Assembly (NCBI GenBank): GCA_046710535.1
Contig: JBKEHH010000001.1
Coordinates: 1-64,000, forward strand
Reading direction: 5' to 3'
Source of the DNA: CAWVSB01 sp046710535
Lineage (GTDB): Bacteria; Pseudomonadota; Gammaproteobacteria; Pseudomonadales; CAWVSB01
Length of the DNA: 64,000 nucleotides
Part shown: positions 35,731 through 46,200 of the stretch, piece after piece
Numbering within the stretch: position 1 is the stretch's first letter
How the letters are laid out: every line of letters begins with the position of its first letter
Translations under genes and position numbers: made by a program
The notes under the pieces: generated by a model
What the model saw: only the letters and a program-made list of their open reading frames with translations
Databases searched by the model: none
What the model was told of the DNA's origin: nothing

Positions 35731-36738
35731 ATGCACGCGTATTACATAGCAACGCTATTACAAGTACTGGAACCGACGGGTATGTCTCGAGAGCAGCTTC
35801 TTGATGGCACCGGTATTAACGAGACTGACCCTCAGGCGGTGCTGAATCTAAGTGCTGAGCAACTTGATACAGCTTGTACTAATGCCCTGTTGTTTTCCAA
35901 AGACAGTCAATTAGGTTTGAAATTTGGCAGCCAGATCAGCATCGCGTCCCAGGGGATATTCGGTTATGCACTGATGACTAGTGACACTATTGGCGATGCG
36001 CTGAATTTACTAGTGCGCTATAACCGCGTGATACTGCCCAGTATTGGCGTCCAAATGCAGCGCCATGATGATGAGCTTGAACTGTGGGTGAAAGCCGCTC
36101 ATCTACCTCAAGACCTGCAGCGCTTTTACACCGAAGTGCTATATGCCGCGATAATAAATAGTGGGGGTATTTTGTTGGGGCGGCAAACAGCTGTTATCAA
36201 TATGCAACTTGCTTATGCGAAGCCGCCTAATCTTGCTCTATATCATGAGATATTTGGGCCTGAAGTCCGCTTCAAAGCGCAACGCAGCGCTATGTTTTTT
36301 GACTACGCCAGTCTTAACTCTAGTATTTCAACGTCTAATCCGATCGCTAGGGATATTTTCAAGCGAGAATGCGATCGTCTAATTTCAAGAGATGCTTCAG
36401 GTGGCATGGTCAGTGAGCGAGTGCAGCAAATTCTATTACAGGCAGGCTCAGAGTTTCCCTCCAGTGCCAAGGTAGCGCAGTTACTGTATATGAGCGAGAG
36501 CACTTTACAGCGACATCTAGCGAAAGAAGGCAATCGATTTCAGCCGTTGTTAGACCAGGTGAGATATCGCCTCGCAGGGGAGTATCTAGAAAGTACTAAT
36601 CTGCCTGTATCGGAAATAGCCTGCTTACTTGGCTTTAGTGATGCGGCTAATTTTCGCCGATCTTTCCGCCGTTGGTCGGGCACCACTCCCTCTGAGGTCA
36701 GGCAGGCAATTGCACTCACCAAGGGTGAAATAGGTTAG
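35731..36738 (+). CDS. AraC-family transcriptional regulator
   Basis: A 335-residue regulator with an N-terminal arabinose-binding-type domain of the OruR/ArgR-like branch (LGLKFGSQISIASQGIFGYALMTS) and a C-terminal AraC double helix-turn-helix (SSAKVAQLLYMSESTLQRHLAKEG; PVSEIACLLGFSDAANFRRSFRRWSGTTPSEVR). AGGAGG at a 4-nt spacing gives a very strong ribosome site. Relatives respond to fatty-acid-like or amino-acid ligands; the ligand here is not known. Confidence 0.92.
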   Translation: MHAYYIATLLQVLEPTGMSREQLLDGTGINETDPQAVLNLSAEQLDTACTNALLFSKDSQLGLKFGSQISIASQGIFGYALMTSDTIGDALNLLVRYNRVILPSIGVQMQRHDDELELWVKAAHLPQDLQRFYTEVLYAAIINSGGILLGRQTAVINMQLAYAKPPNLALYHEIFGPEVRFKAQRSAMFFDYASLNSSISTSNPIARDIFKRECDRLISRDASGGMVSERVQQILLQAGSEFPSSAKVAQLLYMSESTLQRHLAKEGNRFQPLLDQVRYRLAGEYLESTNLPVSEIACLLGFSDAANFRRSFRRWSGTTPSEVRQAIALTKGEIG

Positions 36739-36834
36739 CTTACCCATACCGAAGTAAAAATCTCAAATTACTAATCTAACTCTATTATTTATTCGTATTA
36801 AGTAACAATGAAGCTAATACTAAGGGTTGTGAAA

Positions 36835-37086
36835 ATGTCTTTTATGCCAGATGAAGAGAGTAGAATTATTGAAATGGCATGGGAAGACAGAACACCCTTC
36901 GAAGCAATATTTCAGCAGTTTGGTCTGAAAGAGCCCCAAGTAATTTCATTAATGAAGCGAAGTTTACGCGCTAATAGCTATAAACTTTGGCGTAGGAGAG
37001 TGAATGGTAGGGCAACTAAACATTTAAAAATGCGTAATCCAGAGATCAACAGAGGCTACTGCCCGACTCAATACAAACAGCGCTAA
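36835..37086 (+). CDS. TIGR03643/DUF2805 small protein
   Basis: A protein of about 83 residues with the family core RIIEMAWEDRTPFEAIFQQFG, then IMxLMKRSLRANSYKLWRRRV and a basic tail. I chose ATG 36835 because AGGG lies 8 nt upstream; a frame to 36808 adds nine residues. The N-terminus looks helix-turn-helix-like. The family commonly lies near photolyase/cryptochrome genes, as here, but its role is not established. It converges on the FeS photolyase gene. Confidence 0.8.
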   Translation: MSFMPDEESRIIEMAWEDRTPFEAIFQQFGLKEPQVISLMKRSLRANSYKLWRRRVNGRATKHLKMRNPEINRGYCPTQYKQR

Positions 37087-37140
37087 CCTTTTATATATAG
37101 TGACTGGAAAACAGATTTCCCTTCTTTGCAGTGACAATAG

Positions 37141-38721
37141 CTACAAGCCTTCGATATTGTCTAAATAGTGCTGAGCTTTATCAAGTATGCGCTGTTTGTC
37201 TTTTTCTGGTTTTTTTAGCCAATTGCTATACACCATTTTTGTCCTTGGATTGCTTCCCATACTTGCTTGATGGGTATGCATAAAACTCCAATACAATGAA
37301 TTTAGTGGGCAGGCATTGTCTGTATCTATTTGGTTGACCTGATATGAACAGTCACCGCAATAGTCGCTCATTTTTTTGATGTAGTTACCACTAGCTGCAT
37401 AGGCTTTAGAGCCAACAATACCGCCATCGGCGAATTGACTCATGCCTCGAGTATTGGGCATCTCTACCCATTCGATAGCATCAATGTATATACCCAAGTA
37501 CCAATCATCGACTTGGTCTGGATCTATGCCTGTTAACAAGCAAAAATTACCGGTAACCATTAAGCGTTGAATATGGTGAGCATAGGAAAATTCTAATGAC
37601 TGTTTAATGGCATGGTGGAGGCAGTTCATGTCGGTTTTGGCATCCCAAAACCATGAGGGCAGTGCTCGTGTTGCGGATAAATTATTCAGTTGTGCATAGT
37701 CGGGCATGTTGGCCCAATAGATTCCACGCATGAATTCTCGCCAGCCAATAATTTGGCGGACAAACCCTTCTATTTGTGAGATTTCGATATCACCATCGCT
37801 TGCTTGGTAGTTTGATATTGCGGCGTCGACCACTTGCCTAGGGCTTAAAATTTTGCTGTTAAGGGCAAATGAAATACGTGAGTGATATAAACTCCAACCG
37901 TTATTTTCGTCTAACAGGGAGAGTTTGCCAGTCATTGAGTCTTGAAATGTACCGAACTTAGGCAAACAAGTTTGGCAAAAAAATATTAAAAGCTGTTGCG
38001 CCTGTTTGCGGTTGATAGGCCACAGTACTTCGTCAGTAGCATAGCCGATTGTTTTGATGCCATGTTTTTCAATGCGCGCTAATACTGCAGAAATATCATT
38101 CGCAAACAGCAGTGGTGCGGGTACTTCAGCCAGATCGGCTGGTTTCAATTTATTACGATTGTTTTGGTCATAATTCCATTCCCCACCGGTGGGTAGGCTA
38201 TCTTCCATTAATACATCAAAGCGTTTGCGCATTTTTCGATAAAAGTTTTCTAAACGATGACGCTTACCCTTTTCAAAATAATCTTTTATCTCATCATCAG
38301 GTAAGTAAAAGTGCTCACTGCCATAGCCTTGGCTGGCAAAAGGCAAGTCTTTACACAGTTCTTCAAGTTGTTGTCGCAATCGATATTCATCGGGCAGTTG
38401 ATAGTCAAACTGTATAACTTGATGAAGCTTAGACAAATGTGTTATCAGTGCAGGTAAGTCTTTAAATTCTTCAGTGTCATCTAAGGTAAGGTGAAGGGCT
38501 TGATGGCCTGCAGTCTTTAATGCCTGAGCAAACTGTTCCATAGCAGCGAAAAAAACAGCTATTTTTTGCTTATGATGTTGCACATAAGTGGCTTCTTGTT
38601 TTAGCTCAGCGATAACATATAGCGTATCGGGCTGCGCTTTTTTAAACCACGAATGGCTGGCGTTGAGTTGGTCGCCCAAAATCAGCCTTAATGTTTTATA
38701 GCTTGTTATCGATTTGGTCAT
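37141..38721 (-). CDS. FeS-containing cryptochrome/(6-4) photolyase
   Basis: A 526-residue protein of the FeS-BCP/CryPro branch. It opens LRLILGDQLNASHSWF, characteristic of this branch, and has a photolyase FAD domain (MTGKLSLLDENNGWSLYHSRISFALN; WREFMRGIYW). Four Cys for the 4Fe-4S cluster are in GNFCLLTG, DYCGDCSY and ACPLNSLYW. Bacterial members repair (6-4) photoproducts using blue light, with a ribolumazine antenna. It is the last gene of a four-gene operon, starting 2 bases after the DUF2256 stop. Confidence 0.92.
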   Translation of the reverse strand: MTKSITSYKTLRLILGDQLNASHSWFKKAQPDTLYVIAELKQEATYVQHHKQKIAVFFAAMEQFAQALKTAGHQALHLTLDDTEEFKDLPALITHLSKLHQVIQFDYQLPDEYRLRQQLEELCKDLPFASQGYGSEHFYLPDDEIKDYFEKGKRHRLENFYRKMRKRFDVLMEDSLPTGGEWNYDQNNRNKLKPADLAEVPAPLLFANDISAVLARIEKHGIKTIGYATDEVLWPINRKQAQQLLIFFCQTCLPKFGTFQDSMTGKLSLLDENNGWSLYHSRISFALNSKILSPRQVVDAAISNYQASDGDIEISQIEGFVRQIIGWREFMRGIYWANMPDYAQLNNLSATRALPSWFWDAKTDMNCLHHAIKQSLEFSYAHHIQRLMVTGNFCLLTGIDPDQVDDWYLGIYIDAIEWVEMPNTRGMSQFADGGIVGSKAYAASGNYIKKMSDYCGDCSYQVNQIDTDNACPLNSLYWSFMHTHQASMGSNPRTKMVYSNWLKKPEKDKQRILDKAQHYLDNIEGL

Positions 38722-38723
38722 AG

Positions 38724-38873
38724 TTACAATTCTTTTGTTAGTTTTTTATGTGACGATGCACAGCGCTTGGAGCAATATTTAACATTTGGCCAGTCACGCT
38801 GCCATTTTTTTCGCCACGTAAATGGACGCTGGCAAACAGCACATATTTTACTTGGTAAATGTTCTTTTTTCAT
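38724..38873 (-). CDS. DUF2256 zinc-ribbon protein
   Basis: A 49-residue protein with two Cys pairs: KICAVCQRPFTWRKKW and VKYCSKRCASSHKK. This is the DUF2256 pattern, a small probable zinc ribbon often encoded beside cryptochromes. Its ATG directly follows the stop of the upstream photolyase gene, and its stop is 2 bases before the FeS photolyase start, so it sits mid-operon. Function unknown. Confidence 0.85.
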   Translation of the reverse strand: MKKEHLPSKICAVCQRPFTWRKKWQRDWPNVKYCSKRCASSHKKLTKEL

Positions 38874-40322
38874 TTAACTGAGTCTTACGTGACGAAAAAG
38901 TATCCGCTTTGCTTCTGATTTTACCAGCGGATTTTCACGCCAGCTCCACAATAGTTGCTGCGCTTCTTTGTAACTTTGACTAAGTTCTACAATTGGTTCA
39001 GGGTAATTTTTACCTAACTCTATGCGGTACATCATTTGTTCCATCATAGTTAATTTCCATGGCGTATGAACGAGCGGGGCGGGTACTTCTCGCAGCTCTG
39101 GCAACCACTGTTTTACAAAATATCCGTCTGGATCTTTTTCAAGCCCTTGTTTAACTGGATTATAAATACGGATGGTATTAATGCCGGTAACGCCTGCTTG
39201 CATTTGAAACTGGCTGTAGTGGATGCCTGGTTCAAAGTCTAAAAAGTAACGAGCTAGGTGGCCAACGCCTTCGCGCCAGTCGACAGCTAAGTGATGACAC
39301 AGCATGCTCACTAACATGGCTCTCATCCGGAAATTAATATAGCCGGTAGCAGCCAAACACCGCATGCAAGCGTCTACCATTGGGATGCCAGTTTTGCCCT
39401 GTTCCCAGGCTTGCAGCCGTTGTTTCGCTAAGGTGCCGGTTAACCTTGGTAATTTTGCATAACCACGGTTAATACTGCGAAATTCCATGTCAGATTCACT
39501 TTCAAATTTTTGAATAAAGTGACAGTGCCAATGTAAACGAGAGCTGAGCGCGGTCAGACTGCGGCGCCAGCCGGCTTTATCCCAATGGCCGAGTAAGGTT
39601 TGATAAACCTGACGCAAGCTTAAATTGCCCCAGGCGAGGTAGGCAGATAAACGTGAACAATGGGTTTGGCTAAGACTCGGACTCGATATTGAATAAGCAT
39701 ATTGTTTGCCTCGCTCTTCAAAGAAGGAATCCATCTCCCGCCTAGCGGCACTTTCTCCCCCTGTTTGAAACACTCCCTCATTGCTTTGATACTTAGTTAG
39801 CAAGCTGGCCGCACTGTGCTGTCCGCGATGGGAAAACCAATTAATGGTAGTTAATGGCGTCTCAATTATGTTCGCTCGCATCACCTTCTGCCATTGCTTA
39901 TCCCAAGTTTGACGATTAGTTAGGCCTCTTATTACCGCTCCAGAGGGGGTCTGCTGCCAAGCTATCTGTTGCTGTTGGCACCAAGTTTTCATGGCAATAT
40001 CACGTTCAAAGGTATTGCGCAGACCAACTTCTTGGTGGCTGTAAATGGCGCCTATTTGATGTTGTCGATGAAGTACAGACATTGTCTTTCCAGCATCGTC
40101 TTCACTACAAAATAGTGCGCCTTTGGGCACACGTTGTTCGATATCCACTAAGGATTGGGCAACAAACTGCCAGTGGCGTGCTGAGTGATGAGGGTCGTTT
40201 TGTAATATAGGTTCAAAACAATAAACTAATAATATCGGCAACCCTGAATTAATCACATTAGTAAGAGGCTCATGATCGGTGAGCCTTAAGTCTCGTTTTA
40301 GCCAGACAACCGCAATCGCCAT
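38874..40322 (-). CDS. FAD-binding cryptochrome/photolyase family protein
   Basis: A 482-residue protein with the antenna-binding Rossmann domain (VVWLKRDLRLTDHEPL) and the FAD domain (RLSAYLAWGNLSLRQVYQ; GIPMVDACMRCLAATGYINFRMRAMLVSML; VDWREGVGHLARYFLDFEPG). It differs from the usual class I CPD photolyase near the end (GVTGINTIRIYNPVKQGLEKDPDG is conserved). Whether it repairs DNA or only senses light cannot be told. It overlaps the Cry-DASH stop (TAATG), so the genes are translationally coupled. Confidence 0.9.
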   Translation of the reverse strand: MAIAVVWLKRDLRLTDHEPLTNVINSGLPILLVYCFEPILQNDPHHSARHWQFVAQSLVDIEQRVPKGALFCSEDDAGKTMSVLHRQHQIGAIYSHQEVGLRNTFERDIAMKTWCQQQQIAWQQTPSGAVIRGLTNRQTWDKQWQKVMRANIIETPLTTINWFSHRGQHSAASLLTKYQSNEGVFQTGGESAARREMDSFFEERGKQYAYSISSPSLSQTHCSRLSAYLAWGNLSLRQVYQTLLGHWDKAGWRRSLTALSSRLHWHCHFIQKFESESDMEFRSINRGYAKLPRLTGTLAKQRLQAWEQGKTGIPMVDACMRCLAATGYINFRMRAMLVSMLCHHLAVDWREGVGHLARYFLDFEPGIHYSQFQMQAGVTGINTIRIYNPVKQGLEKDPDGYFVKQWLPELREVPAPLVHTPWKLTMMEQMMYRIELGKNYPEPIVELSQSYKEAQQLLWSWRENPLVKSEAKRILFRHVRLS

Positions 40323-41821
40323 TACTGCTGGTCTAATTTAGCTGAGTGGGAAGAGGTGTTTGAAGTTGGCAGATATGGCCACCCAACAGCATCGAGTGAG
40401 TCTAGTGGTTGGTTACTACTACTACTGCCTTGCCACTTAGCGACGAATTCACCATTAGGATCGTAGCTCTGTTGTTGTTTTTCTAAGTTAAAATGACGGC
40501 CGCCTCTTGGATCAACACCTACCCCTGCGATGTATTGCCAGTTACCCCAGTTTGACGCGACATCATGATCGATAAGCTTCTCTTGAAAATAAGCCGCACC
40601 GTAGCGCCAGTCGACGCCTAATTCGTTGACTAGACAGCTTGCTGATATTTGCCTACCGCGGTTAGACATATAGCCAGTCGCATTTAACTGTTTCATGCAG
40701 GCATTAATCAGTGCATAAGGGGTATTACCCTGGCACCATTTTTGAAACCGCTCTGGTAAATAAGTCGTTAGCGGGCGGGTGCTTGCCATCCCCTGAAACT
40801 GATAAAGAGACACACCTTGTTGAAGTGCTTGCCAGTGAAAATATTCGCGCCACAGTAATTCGAATTTAATCCAATAGGTGTCATCATTTTTAATATGAGT
40901 TTTTTCAAACTCTTCAACTGCTGCCCAAATTTGACGTGGCGATAAATTACCGTTAGCTAAGTAGGGGCTAAACTTAGTAGAGCTATTCCAGCCATCGAGT
41001 TCATTGCGAGTACGTTTATAGGTAGTTGGGTGGTTACCAGTGAAATAGGCTTTTATGTGGCTTTGCGCAGCATGTTCACCACCTTCAAATCTTTGATCAT
41101 TGCTATGCTCACTGGGATTGGTAGCTTTGAAATTGCTTTGCTGCAGCAGCTGTAAGTCAGCGATAGTTTTAAAGTTACCTTGTAGCACTAGAGGGGCAGG
41201 TAGGTCTTGTACCAGTGTCGTGGACACGTCCAATTGTCTAAGACTTGGTTTTTCTACATGGTTTCGAAATTTAGAGAATGACTGCAGAATATCGGCATTA
41301 TCACTACTAACGACATCGTTCTCAGGAGTGGCAAGCTGCATCGCCCCAAATAAATGTTCTGGCGTGTATAGCTGGTTACTCCATTTCGACACCATTTTTT
41401 GCTCAGGCAAGCGCTGCTGTAACGTTTGCCACGTTTTGGCCTCATACCAGCCTAGCTGCCGGGATTTACCAAGTAAGTTAATATCGTTGGCGTGCACTAA
41501 TGAGGGAATCTCGACCGAAGGGTTACCTTCAATAATATAGAAAGTATGACCTAATGCCTTGAGCTGCTGTTCTAAATCGAGCAATGACTGAATAATAAAA
41601 GTTAGCGGATGCTGGCCAATAAAGCGTTGGTGATAGTTTTTCGGCGTTAGCCAAAGTGGGTTGAACACATATATGAAAGCGATGCTGGCGCTTTGACGGC
41701 AAACTGCATTTAAGGTGATGTTATCTTGTAATCTTAAATCATTGGTAAACCAATATAGTGCTGTTTGATTGGACAAAGGAATACTCTCATCAATGATCGC
41801 TAGGATCATTATACGAATCAT
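40322..41821 (-). CDS. Cryptochrome DASH
   Basis: A protein of up to 499 residues with the Cry-DASH hallmarks YKRTRNELDGWNSSTKFSPY, ATGYMSNRGRQISASCLVNEL, and NWGNWQYIAGVGVDPRGGRHF. The N-terminal domain starts ALYWFTNDLRLQDN. Family members start just before that block, so the TTG at 41776 (product SNQTALYWF) may be the true start; the ATG at 41821 adds 15 unusual residues. Cry-DASH proteins repair CPDs in single-stranded DNA and bind MTHF. It is the first gene of the four-gene operon. Confidence 0.92.
   Translation of the reverse strand: MIRIMILAIIDESIPLSNQTALYWFTNDLRLQDNITLNAVCRQSASIAFIYVFNPLWLTPKNYHQRFIGQHPLTFIIQSLLDLEQQLKALGHTFYIIEGNPSVEIPSLVHANDINLLGKSRQLGWYEAKTWQTLQQRLPEQKMVSKWSNQLYTPEHLFGAMQLATPENDVVSSDNADILQSFSKFRNHVEKPSLRQLDVSTTLVQDLPAPLVLQGNFKTIADLQLLQQSNFKATNPSEHSNDQRFEGGEHAAQSHIKAYFTGNHPTTYKRTRNELDGWNSSTKFSPYLANGNLSPRQIWAAVEEFEKTHIKNDDTYWIKFELLWREYFHWQALQQGVSLYQFQGMASTRPLTTYLPERFQKWCQGNTPYALINACMKQLNATGYMSNRGRQISASCLVNELGVDWRYGAAYFQEKLIDHDVASNWGNWQYIAGVGVDPRGGRHFNLEKQQQSYDPNGEFVAKWQGSSSSNQPLDSLDAVGWPYLPTSNTSSHSAKLDQQ
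41792..41810. promoter_or_regulatory. Palindrome at cryptochrome operon start
   Basis: AATGATC-GCTAG-GATCATT is a perfect 7-bp dyad. If the Cry-DASH start is TTG 41776 it lies 16 bp upstream in the promoter or leader; otherwise it lies inside the coding region. Confidence 0.35.
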
Positions 41822-42118
41822 AATGTAATTCCGTTCACAAAAAAAATGGCTTTTAGGCTATAACTTGTCTAATTCAGTACTATCAAGCAGCTTTGAGCTA
41901 AGCTTGGCCATATACTGTAAATGTGGCTGGCCAGACTGAAGTCTGCTCCTCGACGCCGACACCTTACTTTCTCAGCAGTGTTCGTGTTTGGTAGTAGGGT
42001 AATCTGAATAGGCGACTTTATTCATATGGTGAATTACCTGTAATTCGTTAAATAAAGTACGCAAAACCGCTCACTAAATCTATATTGTTGCGCTTATAAA
42101 TTACTCTTTGGAAAAACC
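41822..42118. other. Divergent intergenic region, 297 bp
   Basis: No gene is seen. It must contain the promoters of the cryptochrome operon (leftward) and the SDR gene (rightward); I cannot assign them with confidence. Confidence 0.4.
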
Positions 42119-43006
42119 ATGTCGACTCAATTTACAGGTAAAACAGCAATCATCTCAGGTGGCGCAGGTGGCATAGGCCTTGCACTCGCAAAAGAGCTTG
42201 GTGCTAATGGCATGAATGTGGTTATCGCCGACATTGATCAAGTACAGCTAAAAGCGGCCGAACAGAGTTTGTCTGAAGGCAATGTTAATGTTCTGGCTTG
42301 TCATTTAGATGTTACCGATTATGAACAATGGAAAGAAGTTGTTAGTGCAGCTAAAGAGCGCTTCGAAAAAGTTCATATGCTTATTAATAATGCTGGTGTC
42401 GGCGGAGTTCCGAGTAAAATAGAAGATGCTAATCATGATGCCTGGCGTTGGGTTATCGATGTAAACCTGATGGGTGTTGTATACGGTGCGCAGGCTGCTA
42501 TACCGGCGTTGAAGGAGCATGAAGAAGGTGGCTGGATTGTTAATGTAGCTTCAATGGCAGGTATGCTTGGTTCCCCTTATGCTGGTTCCTACTGCGCTAC
42601 CAAAGCGGCAGTGGTGTCCCTCTCTGAGAGTTGGGCTGGAGAGTTAAAATCATTCGGCATAGATGTGTCTGTATTATGTCCTGCCTTTGTGAAAACTCAG
42701 ATACATCAGTCACATCGTAATATGCAAGAAAAGTATAAAGCAGGCTTTAAGACTTCTGGAGCAACTAAAAGCGCCTCCGATGGCCTAGTCGGTGCAGCCG
42801 CTTTGGTAGCGTCGGGAATTGCACCTGAATTACTGGCCAAAAGAGTTGTTGAAGCACTAGAGTCTGGCCAAAAATATATATTTACCCATCCTAATTGGGG
42901 TGAGCAAGTGGCAAAGCGGTCGAAAATGCTTGATAAGGCTTTTACCGACGCCGCCAATAGCCCTTTGGTTGGCCATTTAATCGATGATGATGCATTTTCT
43001 ATGTAA
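42119..43006 (+). CDS. Short-chain dehydrogenase/reductase
   Basis: A 295-residue classical SDR. The nucleotide motif is SGGAGGIGLALAKELG (TGxxxGxG type), DVTDYEQW follows, NNAGVGG is the NNAG motif, and the catalytic triad is seen as a Ser in VASMAGM with YCATKAAV (YxxxK). NAD or NADP dependence is unclear. The C-terminal extension resembles SDRs acting on alcohols or steroids. Single gene. Confidence 0.9.
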   Translation: MSTQFTGKTAIISGGAGGIGLALAKELGANGMNVVIADIDQVQLKAAEQSLSEGNVNVLACHLDVTDYEQWKEVVSAAKERFEKVHMLINNAGVGGVPSKIEDANHDAWRWVIDVNLMGVVYGAQAAIPALKEHEEGGWIVNVASMAGMLGSPYAGSYCATKAAVVSLSESWAGELKSFGIDVSVLCPAFVKTQIHQSHRNMQEKYKAGFKTSGATKSASDGLVGAAALVASGIAPELLAKRVVEALESGQKYIFTHPNWGEQVAKRSKMLDKAFTDAANSPLVGHLIDDDAFSM

Positions 43007-43240
43007 GATTTGACAGGTCACCGGTTTACTAATTAAATAAATCATGTATTTTTAAAAAAAGAATGGTAGCTTGATTCTATAATGAGTAATCAACTACCCA
43101 TTTTGATTTGTTAGTCCTTCATAACCAGCTATATGCATTTGGAGTATGTAGGGTTAAATCGGACTTGTGTTTTTTGTTCCTTAGGCTAGTCTGACTAATG
43201 GATGTTCTCTGTTAAGTTAGTCTGGGGTGTTAAGAAATAA

Positions 43241-46200
43241 GTGATTAAGTATTGGGCGTCATTAATAAGCTTAAATCTGTTTGTCGGAGCTTTATATGCA
43301 GGCGCTAGCACCTATAGTTATACGCTTGTGTTCCCGCCAGAGGAATACAGTGTTATTTGGCTGGCTGGTGGCGTTGGCCTTGCTTCGGTAGTAATTTTCG
43401 GACGCCGAGTACTTGCTGGTATTATCCTTGGCTCGATTGTCCCTTACTCTTTTCATTATCTTGACCTAAGTTCATTAACCACCGCGTTAGCTTCGTCTAC
43501 GACTGTCTTCGCCTTAGTGTTTAGTGGTGTTGTTCAGATAGAAGTGGCCTATAGATTAATAGATCGGTATGTGGGTCTAGACAATCCGTTAATTGACCTG
43601 CGAGACACCTTATTATTTTTCTTTTTAGCCGGTCCGGTTGGCTGCTTAGTTGGTGCCATCTGCGGCGCGTCTATATCCACTTTTATTGGACTCATCCCAC
43701 CTGAGCGTTTTTTAGAGTATCTATGGATTTGGTGGCAATGTAATAGCTTGGCGGTATTGATTGTGTTGCCGCTGATGATGGTGTTGTTTCGTAAACCTAA
43801 AAATAACTGGAAAATAAGATTCGTCGCTATATGTATACCGTTAGGTCTTTGCCTTGGTGTTTTGTTACACAACTTATTTGGTGCGGTAAATTTTGAGAGT
43901 AAGCGACTTAAAACAAATATGCTCAATGATATAGCTAAGATACATCGTCAAATTGAGCAGGAATTTAAGTTAAAGGAGCAGGTGATTTGGACCATTGAAC
44001 GCGTGTTGTCGGTGACCGATATACAAGATGAAGATTTTAATGAAGCTGCTAACGTCGTTCTTAAGCGCTTTGGAGATGTTGCCGTACTTGCCATATTTGA
44101 CCGAGTTGATCATAAAGATCGTATTTTTTATGAAAAGAATATTCTCAAAACGTCGATAACAAATTTTAATACAGAAAATAATCAGTTTTTCCCAGCGGTA
44201 AATAGTGATTTTTATTTTGCTGGAATAAAAATCATGAATGCCATTGAGTCTAGTGGGCCATTCGATGGAATCGATTTAACCAGCGTGCAAAGAGCGGCAT
44301 CTGTTGTGCAAGACGTTATGTCTACCGAGGTTGCGCAGTCTAGTAGAATTAGATTGTTAGATGCCGGTGGTAGTGAGGGTAATGTTTTAATATCGCCGCT
44401 TTTTTATAATCCTAGTGCTCCTAGTTATGAGGCTAGCGGTGGCAAAATTAAAGGCATGATAGTTGTCACTTATAGCATGCAGCAGCTAATAAAAAGTGTG
44501 CTGTCTATTTTTCCTACCGCGACTTTAGATATCGAGATACTTGAAAATAATGAAATACGTTTTTCAAATATCGGTGAGCGCCCCTTCGGTTACACTAATC
44601 CAGAGTGGACTGTTGTTAGAGAAATAGAATCACTGGGTCAAAAGTGGCTGATTAGATATACACCAAATGATAGCTTTAGAGCAGCTAATGCTGATAGTGA
44701 CTTATGGTGGGTTTCGGTTATTGGCGCTTTTTTTATTGCATTCGTCGGCATTACTTTGTATCTAGTAACTGGTCAATCGATAGGTCGTGAACGTATTGTA
44801 GACAGTCGAACAGCTCAGTTAAGGCAAGAAATTTCACGCCGTAATCGCACTAATAAACAACAAATGCTGCACAATAAAGTGCTGCAATCTATCGCCGAAT
44901 CTGACGATTTAGATATTATTTATGATCAAATAGTTACATTAGTTGAGAGTTATCAGAAAGGGGTATTGGTGGGGATCTATAATTTGTCAGTTGACAAAAC
45001 CTCATTAACTTTTCGGTCTGGAATGAATATTCCAGATGAAGTGAATCGCCATCTTTCACATATTTCAGTAGGCTACGGTAATACCGGGTTGGGCCACTGT
45101 GCTTATACCAGTGAGGTAATGCTAGTTGATGATATTAGCAGTCATCCGTATTGGACATCTAAAACCGATGTGCTGACTCAAGCCGGCTTCAGCTCTTGCT
45201 GGGCTATTCCGGTTATTTCATCTGAAAAAAGTCTGCTAGGAGTTGTTGGTATTTATTCAACTGCTTCACAGTTGCCGTCAACACAAGATTTAGAATGGAT
45301 GACTAAGATCGCAAGTATGGTTAGCATCGCAATCGAAAAATATGGCGCTGAACAAGAAGTAGAGCATTTAGCTTACTATGACTCATTAACCGAATTACCA
45401 AACCGTCGTTTGTTGATGGCGAGACTTGGGGAGGAAACTAAGCGCGCGATTCAAAACCATCGCTATGGCGCAGCGTTATTTATAGATTTAGATCATTTTA
45501 AAACGCTTAATGACGCATTAGGCCATCACTACGGAGACAAACTATTAAGCCAACTTTCTAGTCGCTTGAAGGGCGTTGTGGGAGATAATATTCTGGCTCG
45601 ATGGGGCGGCGATGAGTTTGTATTGTTAGTGCCGTCATATTATAAATCTTTCGATGCAGTTTCATCTGCCACCATGGAAATTGCAGAGAAGGTGCGGGCA
45701 ATATTTGATCAGCCATTTGATCTTGATGGTTATTCTCATTCTATTACCTGCAGTATTGGCGTGGCCCCATTCCACGAGGATAATGCAGACGCTGATGATA
45801 TTTTGAAGCAAGCTGATGCTGCTATGTATCATGCTAAAGCACGAGGCAGAAACCACGTTAGTATGCATGAGTTACAAATGCAAACTATGGCTAATTCACG
45901 TTTAACCGTAGAAAAAGGCTTGCGCGATGCACTGTCAAATGGTGATTTTGACTTAGCATATCAGCCTCAGTTTAAACAGGATAAAACTCTTATTGCTGCA
46001 GAAGTATTAATACGTTGGCCCAAGGTTATTGACACTGATGTTACGACTGAGCAATTTATTAGCATTGCGGAAGATAGTCATTTAATCGTCGATATAGGAA
46101 ACTGGGTTATTAATGCTGTGTGTGAACAGCTTGCAGTCTGGCCGTCGTTACCTGCTATAGCAATAAATATTAGTCCGAAGCAATTTCATCGAGAAGACTT

